From: Deltaproteobacteria bacterium
GTDB lineage: Bacteria > Desulfobacterota > Syntrophia > Syntrophales > JAFGIO01
NCBI GenBank assembly: GCA_016929555.1
Contig: JAFGIO010000160.1
Location: 1 to 43,706 of the forward strand
Direction of reading: 5' to 3'
Length of the DNA stretch: 43,706 nt
Part shown: piece after piece, positions 31,077 through 39,050 of the stretch
Layout of the letters: the number at the start of each line of letters is the position of its first letter
How positions within the stretch are numbered: the stretch's first letter is position 1
Made by a program: the position numbers and the translations under genes
The notes under the pieces: model-generated
What the model was told of the DNA's origin: nothing
The model's database searches: none
The model's input: only the letters and a program-made list of their open reading frames with translations

Positions 31077-33047
31077 TCATTGGGAAGGAGGGACGGCATC
31101 GGCCTTTGCCATCTCTTCGGTCAGCGTATCCCATTCGGCATAGCGTTTTTCCAGCCTGCCGGCGATCTGTGCCATTTCCCTGTTCAGCGCCTTGATTTTC
31201 TCGGTATTCCTGTGAACAGAGGGATCGCAGAGGAGTTGCTCGCCTTCGGACTTTTTTGTTTCCAGCATCGAGATCTCCTCTTCCAGGGCTGTCAATTCCC
31301 TCTCGAGGGCCCGGCGGACCTGCGACAGACGGTTCCTTTCTTCGGCTTCCAGCCGCTTTGACTCGCGTGTCTTCCGGCTTGTCGCTTTGTTCTCTTTTGC
31401 GTTTTGCAGGGGGGCCGCCGCCAGGGGTTCGGAGGCAAGCATTTCACGCCGTTTCTCGATGAAATAGGAGTAGTTGCCATGATAGTCGTAATGACGGCCT
31501 TCCCGGATTTCGATGACCCGGTTGACGAGCTGATCGAGAAAATAACGGTCGTGCGAGACGATCAGGACGGTACCATGATAGCCTAACAGCGCTTCCTGAA
31601 AGATCTCCTTCGTCTTGAGATCCAGGTGGTTGGTGGGTTCATCCAGGATCAGGGTATTCGCATCCCCAAGCAGAAGCTTCAGAAGGGCAAGCCGCGATTT
31701 TTCACCGCCCGAGAGTACCGAGATCGGTTTGTGAATGTCATCCCCGGAAAAGAGGAAGGCCCCAAGGAGATTGCGTCTCTCCTGATCGGTGCCGCGCGTG
31801 CCGGCTTCATTGATTTCCTCCCAGATGGTCCGCTCGTAATCCAGGTTCTGGGCGCTTTCCTGGGAGAAGAACCCCATCTTCACGTTGTGGCCGAACGTGA
31901 CGGTGCCGGCAGTGGGCCTTTCCGTACCGTTCAGGATCCGTGTCAATGTAGACTTCCCGGCGCCGTTGATGCCGACCAGGGCCACCCTGTCGCTCCTGTA
32001 GATTCGGAAATCCACATCGTCGAAAACGGGCACGTCGCCGTAATTCTTGGAGAGGTGCCGGGCGGCGATGACTTCACGTCCGCTTCGCGGACCTTCGGGA
32101 AACCGAATTCGGACTCTCTTCTCGACGGCCTCCTGCTGGACGGGTTCGAATTTCTCGAGCGTCTTCAGCCGGCTCTGCACCTGGCTTGCCTTCGTGGCCT
32201 TGTAGCGGAACCGTTCGACAAACCGATGGATCCTTTTGATTTCCGAGCGCTGAAGGTCCATCTCCTTTTTCAGCGTCTCGATCCTTCGTTCCTTTTCCCG
32301 CAGATAGAAAGAGTAATTTCCCTTGTAGAGAAGGATGCGGCTGTTGGCCAGCTCGGCGATCTGGGTGGCGATTCTGTCGAGGAAAACCCGGTCGTGGGCA
32401 ATGGCGATGATGGTTCCCGAATAATCCTTCAGGTAGCTCTCGAGCCATTCCAGGCTCTCCGTATCCAAATGGTTGATTGGTTCGTCCAGCAGCATGATAT
32501 CGGGTTTGGACAGAAGGATCGCCGCCAAAAGGATCCGCATCTTCCATCCGCCGGAGAAATCGGCGCAGTTGCGCACGAAGTCGCGATCGCGGAAACCGAA
32601 CCCTTTTAGGATCTGCCGGGCCTTGGCCTCAAAGGCATAACCGTCCTTGGCCTGGAACCGTGACTGGGCCGATTCATAGGCCCGCAGAAGCTCTTCAAAG
32701 GTCTCTGTACCCTGGGACGTCCGGGACAATTGTCCTTCATAGCGGTTGATGGCATTCTCAATGGCGGTGATCCCGCTCTTTCCTTTGAGATAGGCCATCA
32801 TCTCCATGGGTTCGAGTTCTACCAGGTCCTGGGGCAGATAGCCTATCGTCCGGTTCTTCCGATTCGAGATGGAGATTTCTCCGCCGTCCAATTCGACCTG
32901 ACCGATGATTGCCCGCAACAGGGTCGTCTTCCCGGTTCCGTTGTCTCCCACCAGACCGATCCGGCTCCGTTCCGCGATGGTCCAGGTAATCCCGTTGAAG
33001 AGTTTCCGGTCGGCGAAGGAAAGACTGATATTGTCGAGGTAAATCAT
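31077..33047 (-). CDS. ABC-F family ATPase
   Basis: A 656-residue ABC-F protein with two ATPase domains and no membrane segment. The first Walker A is G-D-N-G-T-G-K-T-T (34-42), the signature F-S-G-G-W-K and Walker B L-L-D-E-P. The second set is G-I-N-G-A-G-K-S-T, L-S-G-G-E-K and L-I-L-D-E-P-T-N-H-L-D. A charged linker (about 270-340) joins them, and the C-terminus is a coiled coil (about 570-650), as in Uup/YheS-type members. The family acts on ribosomes to rescue stalls or give antibiotic protection. The ATG at 33047 matches the M-I-x-L-x-N-I-S-L-S-F start; an upstream in-frame extension is not family-like. Confidence 0.9.
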   Translation of the reverse strand: MIYLDNISLSFADRKLFNGITWTIAERSRIGLVGDNGTGKTTLLRAIIGQVELDGGEISISNRKNRTIGYLPQDLVELEPMEMMAYLKGKSGITAIENAINRYEGQLSRTSQGTETFEELLRAYESAQSRFQAKDGYAFEAKARQILKGFGFRDRDFVRNCADFSGGWKMRILLAAILLSKPDIMLLDEPINHLDTESLEWLESYLKDYSGTIIAIAHDRVFLDRIATQIAELANSRILLYKGNYSFYLREKERRIETLKKEMDLQRSEIKRIHRFVERFRYKATKASQVQSRLKTLEKFEPVQQEAVEKRVRIRFPEGPRSGREVIAARHLSKNYGDVPVFDDVDFRIYRSDRVALVGINGAGKSTLTRILNGTERPTAGTVTFGHNVKMGFFSQESAQNLDYERTIWEEINEAGTRGTDQERRNLLGAFLFSGDDIHKPISVLSGGEKSRLALLKLLLGDANTLILDEPTNHLDLKTKEIFQEALLGYHGTVLIVSHDRYFLDQLVNRVIEIREGRHYDYHGNYSYFIEKRREMLASEPLAAAPLQNAKENKATSRKTRESKRLEAEERNRLSQVRRALERELTALEEEISMLETKKSEGEQLLCDPSVHRNTEKIKALNREMAQIAGRLEKRYAEWDTLTEEMAKADAVPPSQ

Positions 33048-33160
33048 GGGGCGTTTATAGGGGAAAGGGATTCGATTGTCAATCTGCCGATCCGGCGCAG
33101 GCATCCTTTCGCTGAGGGCTTCATGCAGAATCCCGGCGGGGGCTGTTCGGGCCTGATAAA

Positions 33161-33862
33161 TTATTTCGGTTCCTCTCTCCGGAATCGCTTCGTGATCGGC
33201 CGCTGCCGGAGCAGGATGTAGGTAGCTCCCGCACCTCCGTCGCAGATCCTGGCGCTGGAATAGGCGATGATCCACTTCCGCCAGGAACAGCCGGAAAGCC
33301 ACTCTTTCACCTTGTTCTTCAGTACGGGTTCCGAGGGCGACGAGAGCCCCCGGCCATGGATGACGAGGACCGTCCTTTTCCCCGTCGCGATGGCCTCCTT
33401 CAGGAAGGCGTCGAAAACCTCCCTGGCGTCATCGACGTTCAATCCGTGAAGATCGACGTGGGCCTGGATGGAGAAGTCGCCCCTGTGCAGCCGGTCCGTG
33501 ACGACGGGATGGATACGGTAACCCGTCCCCTCCATGTATTCCGGCGTGTCGGCCACGACGAAACCGGTGCCGCTTTTCACGAGCCGGGCAAGCCGTTCCA
33601 AGCTTTCCTCGTCTTCGTTCGCTTGGCGGGCGGCAACGGGAGCGGCTTCCGGGATGCACCGATTTCCTTCCTCTTTTTCAAGGGGCTTTACTCCTGCCAC
33701 TGCGTCGAGGAAGAGTTGCTCCTCACCCTCCCGTTTGAGATTTTCCGGCAGGGTTCTCCGAGCGGGAGGGGACAATTCTTCGAGGACCGACGGGAGGTTC
33801 CGTCCCTTGAACCACCCCTTGATTCCCTGAAAAGGTTTATGGGTGAAGGATGAAGAGGCCAT
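33161..33862 (-). CDS. Smr-domain protein
   Basis: A 233-residue protein with a C-terminal Smr domain: V-D-L-H-G-L (about 136-141), V-L-V-I-H-G-R-G, and G-G-A-G-A-T-Y-I-L-L near the end. The N-terminal half is charged, with no clear fold. Smr domains are nucleases acting on branched DNA or on mRNA at collided ribosomes. The ABC-F ribosome factor begins 113 bases downstream on the same strand, which makes a shared translation-rescue setting possible (inference). The ATG at 33862 has GGAGAG upstream; one at 33901 is less well placed. Confidence 0.8.
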   Translation of the reverse strand: MASSSFTHKPFQGIKGWFKGRNLPSVLEELSPPARRTLPENLKREGEEQLFLDAVAGVKPLEKEEGNRCIPEAAPVAARQANEDEESLERLARLVKSGTGFVVADTPEYMEGTGYRIHPVVTDRLHRGDFSIQAHVDLHGLNVDDAREVFDAFLKEAIATGKRTVLVIHGRGLSSPSEPVLKNKVKEWLSGCSWRKWIIAYSSARICDGGAGATYILLRQRPITKRFRREEPK

Positions 33863-34090
33863 GGCAATCTCTCCGTCTTTTTGCCGCCGGAGCACTTGCA
33901 CCGAAGGGGGCTCGGATTTTCAGCGGCAGTCCTGTCCTATATACGATTTTGACGGCGATATTTCAACAGGTTACTGGCCAAGGCGCCGTGCGGCTTCCGA
34001 CGGAAGGGTCGGACACCCTCCCCCGGACGGGGACAAGCACAAATCTGTTGCGCTGAGGCCGCATTGCGGGTAATAGAAACGTATCAAAAC

Positions 34091-34094
34091 GGAG
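34091..34094 (+). promoter_or_regulatory. Ribosome binding site deciding the ccdA start
   Basis: GGAG touches one ATG (34095) and lies 6 bases before a second in-frame ATG (34101). The second has normal spacing and is used. Confidence 0.5.
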
Positions 34095-34100
34095 ATGAAT

Positions 34101-34817
34101 ATGATCGACAACTTTGTCAGCGGCCTGTCCATATACCTGCAGGAATCGATCCTCCTGGCCTATGTCGCCGTCTATCTTGCCGGCGTTCTGATCAGTTTCA
34201 CGCCCTGTATCTATCCGGTCCTTCCGATCACCGTCGCCTTCATCGGCGCCCGCGGCGCCGGGTCTCGAACCAGGAGTTTTCTCCTGTCCATTGTTTACGT
34301 GTTCGGCATGGCCCTGACCTATACGGCGCTCGGTGCGGCCGCAGCATTGTCGGGGAGACTCTTCGGACATTTTCAGGCGAGTTTCTGGATCTATTTCATC
34401 GTCGCCAATGTCTGTGTCGTCATGGGATTATCGATGCTCGACGTTTTTGTGCTGGCGGTGCGGACTCCCGCGTTCATCACCCGTGTCCAGCCCCGGGAAA
34501 AGACGCGGGGAATCGCGGGGAGCTTTGCCGTAGGGGCCTTGTCCGGCCTCGTTGTCGGTCCTTGCACTGCCCCTGTTTTCGCCGTGCTTCTTGGCTATGT
34601 GGCCAGCAGACAGAATGTGGTCCTCGGGATGAGCCTTCTGTTCGTGTTCGCCTTTGGCTTGGGCACCTTGCTTGTGATTGCAGGTACCTCTGCAGGCCTT
34701 CTGGCCGGGATGCCCCGATCGGGGCCATGGATGGCAAGGATCAAGCACCTCTTCGGGTGGGTCCTGCTGGGTGCAGGGGAGTATTTTCTCATTAAGGCCG
34801 GAACTCTATTGCTTTGA
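34101..34817 (+). CDS. ccdA: CcdA/DsbD-like membrane thiol-electron carrier
   Basis: A 238-residue inner-membrane protein with about six hydrophobic segments and the two conserved Cys of the family: C36 in F-T-P-C-I-Y-P and C155 in G-P-C-T-A-P. These pass reducing power from cytoplasmic thioredoxin to periplasmic thiol proteins, for example in cytochrome c maturation. A TlpA-like thioredoxin gene follows 11 bases after its stop, as expected of its redox partner. The start is taken at 34101, though 34095 cannot be excluded. Confidence 0.9.
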   Translation: MIDNFVSGLSIYLQESILLAYVAVYLAGVLISFTPCIYPVLPITVAFIGARGAGSRTRSFLLSIVYVFGMALTYTALGAAAALSGRLFGHFQASFWIYFIVANVCVVMGLSMLDVFVLAVRTPAFITRVQPREKTRGIAGSFAVGALSGLVVGPCTAPVFAVLLGYVASRQNVVLGMSLLFVFAFGLGTLLVIAGTSAGLLAGMPRSGPWMARIKHLFGWVLLGAGEYFLIKAGTLLL

Positions 34818-34828
34818 AGGGAATTCCT

Positions 34829-35356
34829 ATGAACGTCGTTCCTACGGATAAGGCGAAAAGGTCTCTGAAGATCCTGCTGATTCTTTTCATCTTTTTCGCA
34901 GCGGTGATCATCATCGGCAGTCGTTTTCATGACCGCGGCGTGCGGACCGGCGAGGTCAGGGGGCTGGATTTTGCGCTGGCGGATCTGGAGGGAAAGCGCT
35001 TCAGGCTGAGCGACCACAGGGGCAAACCGGTACTTCTCATATTCAGTACCACCTGGTGCGCCTACTGCCGTTCCGAAATCCCCCGTTTCAAGAATATCTA
35101 CTTCCGTTACGCCCCTTTGGGTCTCGTGATCGTCAATGTGAACATTCAGGAAACGAGGGCGAAGGTCGCTCGGTTTGCCGAGCGGTACGATCTGCCCTAT
35201 CGCGTTGTTCTCGATGAAGACGGCGGCGTCTCGATGGCCTACGACATTTTGGGCGTGCCCTCGGTGATCCTGATCAGCCCGGAGGGTCGTATTTTGTGCC
35301 GTTATTGCCGATACACGGAAGAGATGCTGGATAATCTGTTCAAAAAGAAGGGATGA
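34829..35356 (+). CDS. TlpA/ResA-like membrane-anchored thioredoxin
   Basis: A 175-residue protein with an N-terminal anchor (about 13-31) and a thioredoxin fold. The active site is W-C77-A-Y-C80, and the cis-Pro loop is G-V-P-S. It should face the periplasm and take electrons from the CcdA-like protein encoded just before it. ResA-like proteins reduce apocytochrome c or other exported disulfides. The ATG at 34829 has AAGGGA upstream, and an in-frame TTG at 34814 would overlap the ccdA stop. No cytochrome c gene lies in the window. Confidence 0.85.
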   Translation: MNVVPTDKAKRSLKILLILFIFFAAVIIIGSRFHDRGVRTGEVRGLDFALADLEGKRFRLSDHRGKPVLLIFSTTWCAYCRSEIPRFKNIYFRYAPLGLVIVNVNIQETRAKVARFAERYDLPYRVVLDEDGGVSMAYDILGVPSVILISPEGRILCRYCRYTEEMLDNLFKKKG

Positions 35357-35530
35357 CTTCGCTCGGATAAGGCGTGATCAGGCGGCCCTGGCGGCATCGG
35401 TGGCAAAAGTGCACTGCGCGGAGGCTTACATAAGCGCTGCGGCGAGCGCCGTGCGGGTCTTGGACGGCTCTGATGAAAGGGCCGCGGTTTCAGAACAGCG
35501 ACAGGAAGCATTCCATGGAGGTTTGGAAAG

Positions 35531-37045
35531 ATGGCTATCAAGACGGTCGCACAGTACATCGAGAGCATAAGGGACAAAAGGGAAGTATGGATCGACGGGG
35601 AAAGGGTTGAAGATCTCACCACGCATCCCCATATCAGAACCGCGGTCGAGATGGGTGCCATGGATTATGCCATAGCGCAGGATCCCCGATACAGGGATCT
35701 CATGATCGAGATCGACGAAAAGGGCGAGCCCTATCACTTTTGCTTCAAACCCATGATGACGCGGGAAGATTTGATGCGCAAGCGCGAGGTCGTTCAGGTA
35801 ACGGCGAGAACCTGTTTCGGCATGCCCGGAGGGGCCAAGTTTACCGGTATCGACGGGCTGAACAGCATTACCGCCGTCACACGGCGGATGGACAAGGAGA
35901 TCGGCACCTCCTACGCGCCCAGGGTGGAGGCCTTCAGGCAGGAGATGAAGGCGAACGACTCGGCGGTGGCGGTGGCGGTGACCGATGTCAAGGGAGACAG
36001 GAGCCTCCGTCCCTCGAAACAGAGGCAGCACCCGGATTTCTATCTGCACGTCGTCGATGAAACCAGGGACGGCATCGTCGTCAGGGGCGCCAAGGTTCAT
36101 ATCAGCACGTCCGCGACGGTGCATGACATCATCGTGATCCCGACACGGGCCATGCTGCAGGACGATACGCCCTATGCCCTGGCCTTTGCGGTGAAGCCCG
36201 ATGCAAAGGGCCTCATCCACATTATGGCCGAACATGAGGTGGCCGACGATGCGAACGACCTCGACAGCCCGCTGGCCGCCCACATCTATACGTCGGAGTC
36301 GCTTTTGGTATTCGATGACGTCTTCATCCCGAACGATCGGGTCTTTCTGAAAGGGGAATGGCGGTATGCCGGTCAGTTCGCCTATATGTTCGCGAATTAT
36401 CACCGGGCAAGCGCGGACGCCTACAAGTCCATCGAAAACGAGATGCTGGTCGGCGCAGCGGCGCTGATGGCGGAGTATAACGGCATCGCGAAGGCGCCGC
36501 ACATTCAGGACAAACTGGCTTGGCTGGCCTGGTATACGGAGACGACCGATGCGCTGGGCAGGGCCTCCTGCTTCGATTGTTCCGAAGACAGGGAACTGGG
36601 GGTCGTCTTTCCCGATCCCGTCTATTCCAATGCCGCGAAATTCTTCTTTGCGGAGCATTACCACCAGGCCATCAAACACCTCGTCGACATCACCGGGGGC
36701 ATCGTGGCGACGATCCCCTCCAGCAAAGACCTGCTGAACCCGCAGATCGGACCTTACGTCGAAAAATACCTTGCCGGAAAAGAGGGGGTTCCCACGGAGC
36801 ACCGATTCCGCATGATCAAGCTCGTCAAGGACATTTGTTCCTATTTCATGCAGGGGGTCACCCTGCACGGAGAGGGTTCCCTGGCTGCCCAGAGGATGTC
36901 GATCAGGGCGACCTCGGACTGGGCGAGGTACATCTCCGCGGCCAAGCGGGCTGCCGGCATTCGCGAGGAAAAGCCTCATCCCTCCTACGGCAGCCTTTTG
37001 GACTACCCTGCATGGACGTGGCGGAAGGAGAAGAACATCATCTGA
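35531..37045 (+). CDS. 4-hydroxybutyryl-CoA dehydratase / HpaB-family flavoprotein lacking Fe-S ligand positions
   Basis: A 504-residue protein of the family that holds 4-hydroxyphenylacetate 3-hydroxylase (HpaB) and 4-hydroxybutyryl-CoA dehydratase (AbfD). AbfD binds a [4Fe-4S] cluster by C99, C103, H292 and C299. Here C95 and H291 are at matching places, but the second Cys is P99 (C-F-G-M-P) and the last is Y298 (H-R-A-S-A-D-A-Y). A cluster is therefore unlikely, and the enzyme may use FAD alone. An oxygen-dependent hydroxylase would be odd in an anaerobe, so the reaction is open. The ligand mapping is from memory. A ThDP enzyme and an enoate reductase gene follow. Confidence 0.8.
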   Translation: MAIKTVAQYIESIRDKREVWIDGERVEDLTTHPHIRTAVEMGAMDYAIAQDPRYRDLMIEIDEKGEPYHFCFKPMMTREDLMRKREVVQVTARTCFGMPGGAKFTGIDGLNSITAVTRRMDKEIGTSYAPRVEAFRQEMKANDSAVAVAVTDVKGDRSLRPSKQRQHPDFYLHVVDETRDGIVVRGAKVHISTSATVHDIIVIPTRAMLQDDTPYALAFAVKPDAKGLIHIMAEHEVADDANDLDSPLAAHIYTSESLLVFDDVFIPNDRVFLKGEWRYAGQFAYMFANYHRASADAYKSIENEMLVGAAALMAEYNGIAKAPHIQDKLAWLAWYTETTDALGRASCFDCSEDRELGVVFPDPVYSNAAKFFFAEHYHQAIKHLVDITGGIVATIPSSKDLLNPQIGPYVEKYLAGKEGVPTEHRFRMIKLVKDICSYFMQGVTLHGEGSLAAQRMSIRATSDWARYISAAKRAAGIREEKPHPSYGSLLDYPAWTWRKEKNII

Positions 37046-37141
37046 AGTTGACAGACCTGTCGCCGGCGATGCCATAGAGGAATCGACGATGTCGGGGGCG
37101 TGGTCGCATCGGTAATCTTGGAACATCAGGGAGGTGAAACC

Positions 37142-38782
37142 ATGGGGAAGGTGACGGGAGGCAGGCTTGCCGTAAAGGCGTTGAAGCGGGAGGGGGTCGA
37201 GTGCATCTTCGCCCTTTCGGGAGGCCATGTCGATCCCCTGTTCCAGGCCTGCATCGATGAAAAGGTCAGGCTCATCGACGTGCGTCACGAGCAGGCGGCG
37301 GCCTTCATGGCCGACGGCTGGGCAAGGGTCACCGGAAAGCCGGGCATCGCTGCGGTCACAGCGGGTCCGGGCGTCACCAATGCCGTCACCGGGCTCTGGA
37401 ATGCCTATGAATGCCTCAGCCCGATCATCGTCTTCGGCGGCAAGGCCCCCCTCTTCGAATTCGAGCTGGGCTCGCTCCAGGATCTGAATTCCCTTTCCCT
37501 GGTGGAATCGGTAACGAAGTGGCGGCGCGCCGGCTATGAGACCCGAAGGATTCCCGAGTATGTCAGCATGGCCTTCCGGCAAGCCCTCGGCGGCCGTCCG
37601 GGTCCCGTTTACCTCGAGTTCCCCGCCGATCTCCTTTTCACACAGGTGGAGGAATCGGATGCGGTCTTCTGCAACGGCTACCGGGCGGAATCCCGCCCGC
37701 AGGGCGACCCTGGGCAGGTCAAGAGGGCCGTGGACCTCCTTTTGGCTGCCCAGAGGCCGATCGCCATCGCCGGCAGCGGCGTTTACTGGTCCCAGGCGGG
37801 CGAAGAGCTCCGGGAGCTGATCGAGATCATCGGACTTCCGCTGACCCTGATCCAGATGGGACGGGGTGTCGTGCCGGAGGACCACCCCTGCTGCTTCGGC
37901 CCCACCCGGATCGGCACCAAACAGGCGGATGTCGTCCTGCTTATCGGCACACGCCTCAATTACGGCCTCAACTTCGGCCGGCCGGGTCTTTTCGGCGCCG
38001 ACCAGAAGTGGATTCAGATCGACATCGAGCCGACGGAGATCGGCCGCAACCGTACCATCGAAATCGGCATCGCCGGCGACGCCAAAGCCGTCCTCGGCCA
38101 GATGGTCGAACAGGCGAGGGTCAGGTGGGGAGACAAAAAAAAGTCGGACTGGCTTGAAGAGTGCCGGGCTTACATCAAGGGCCGCCAGGAACAGCTTGAA
38201 GCCGAAATGAACTCGGACAGCGTTCCCATCCATCCGGCAAGGCTCTGCCGGGAGATTCGCGATTTCATCGACAGGGATGCGGTCATTGCCATGGACGGAG
38301 GCGATACGACGGTCTGGGGTGCGGCCGTTCTCAAGGGCTACAGACCGGGACACTGGCTCGATAACGGTCCCACGGGCTGCCTCGGCGTCGGTATTCCCTT
38401 TGCCATGGCTGCAAAGGTCGCCAGGCCCGACAAGCAGGTTCTGCTGCTCAACGGCGATGGGTCCTTCGGCCTGAACGGGATGGAATTCGATACCATGATC
38501 CGGCACAACATTCCCGTGGTCTGCGTGATCTGCAACGACGAGGCCTGGGGCATGATGATGCATCCCCAGCAGGCGATGGGCGAAGACCGCGTAATCGGGA
38601 CGAGGCTGGGATTCCGCCGGTACGACCGGATGGTCGAGGGGTTGGGCGGCTATGGAGAGGCCGTGGAAAGGCCGGAGGATATCCGGCCGGCGCTTCAGCG
38701 GGCCTTTGCCTCGGGCCTGCCTGCCTGTGTCAACGTCCGGTGCCTCAGTCTTGCCAGGGGGTCGCAACGGCGCGCATCCTGA
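37142..38782 (+). CDS. ThDP-dependent enzyme (acetolactate synthase / oxalyl-CoA decarboxylase / 2-hydroxyacyl-CoA lyase type)
   Basis: A 546-residue enzyme of the three-domain ThDP family. The catalytic Glu E50 lies in R-H-E-Q-A-A-A-F. The ThDP-binding motif is G-D-G (438-440) with N465. The middle domain has G-S-G-V-Y and L-L-I-G-T-R-L blocks. The family splits or joins C-C bonds next to a carbonyl. Nothing decides between acetolactate synthase, oxalyl-CoA decarboxylase and hydroxyacyl-CoA lyase; the CoA-type neighbours favour the last two (inference). The ATG at 37142 has GGGAGGTGA upstream; one at 37100 in frame does not. It is 96 bases after the HpaB-like gene. Confidence 0.8.
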   Translation: MGKVTGGRLAVKALKREGVECIFALSGGHVDPLFQACIDEKVRLIDVRHEQAAAFMADGWARVTGKPGIAAVTAGPGVTNAVTGLWNAYECLSPIIVFGGKAPLFEFELGSLQDLNSLSLVESVTKWRRAGYETRRIPEYVSMAFRQALGGRPGPVYLEFPADLLFTQVEESDAVFCNGYRAESRPQGDPGQVKRAVDLLLAAQRPIAIAGSGVYWSQAGEELRELIEIIGLPLTLIQMGRGVVPEDHPCCFGPTRIGTKQADVVLLIGTRLNYGLNFGRPGLFGADQKWIQIDIEPTEIGRNRTIEIGIAGDAKAVLGQMVEQARVRWGDKKKSDWLEECRAYIKGRQEQLEAEMNSDSVPIHPARLCREIRDFIDRDAVIAMDGGDTTVWGAAVLKGYRPGHWLDNGPTGCLGVGIPFAMAAKVARPDKQVLLLNGDGSFGLNGMEFDTMIRHNIPVVCVICNDEAWGMMMHPQQAMGEDRVIGTRLGFRRYDRMVEGLGGYGEAVERPEDIRPALQRAFASGLPACVNVRCLSLARGSQRRAS

Positions 38783-38893
38783 AGGCGGCATGGCCGCGAT
38801 GACGCTCCAGCGAAGGCCGGTCCTTTCACTCGATCCCTCCTCTCGCCCGGGGGCATTTTCTCCAGAGGTTCGATTGCTTCGTCATGAGCTACC

Positions 38894-38921
38894 CTTCCTG
38901 CTTCGATCGAAGCAGGAAGGA
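38894..38921. promoter_or_regulatory. Perfect 28-bp palindrome upstream of a promoter
   Basis: Bases 38894-38907 are exactly complementary to 38908-38921 (starts CCTTCCTGCTT, centre CGATCG). It sits 8 bases before the -35 at 38930. No T run follows, so an operator or activator site is as likely as a terminator for the ThDP gene. Confidence 0.55.
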
Positions 38922-38929
38922 AAACATAT

Positions 38930-38958
38930 TGACAGCAGGCGATGGATTCAATATGAAT
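38930..38958 (+). promoter_or_regulatory. Predicted sigma70-type promoter for the enoate-reductase-like gene
   Basis: TTGACA (38930-38935), 17 bases, TATGAA (38953-38958). The leader to the ATG at 39051 is about 85 bases. Confidence 0.6.
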
Positions 38959-39050
38959 AGCCAACCGTCTCTTCATGGCAGATTGAATGCATTTTCGGGT
39001 TTACCCGGACGAATTTCCTTCCCCCCTTGTCGGTCGAAAGGAGAGACTCC

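Noticed and set aside
35426-38791. A very long open frame (over 1100 codons) on the minus strand
   Set aside because: It is antisense to the HpaB-like and ThDP genes, is rich in Arg, His, Gly and Asp with no domain pattern, and arises from GC-rich codon use on the other strand.
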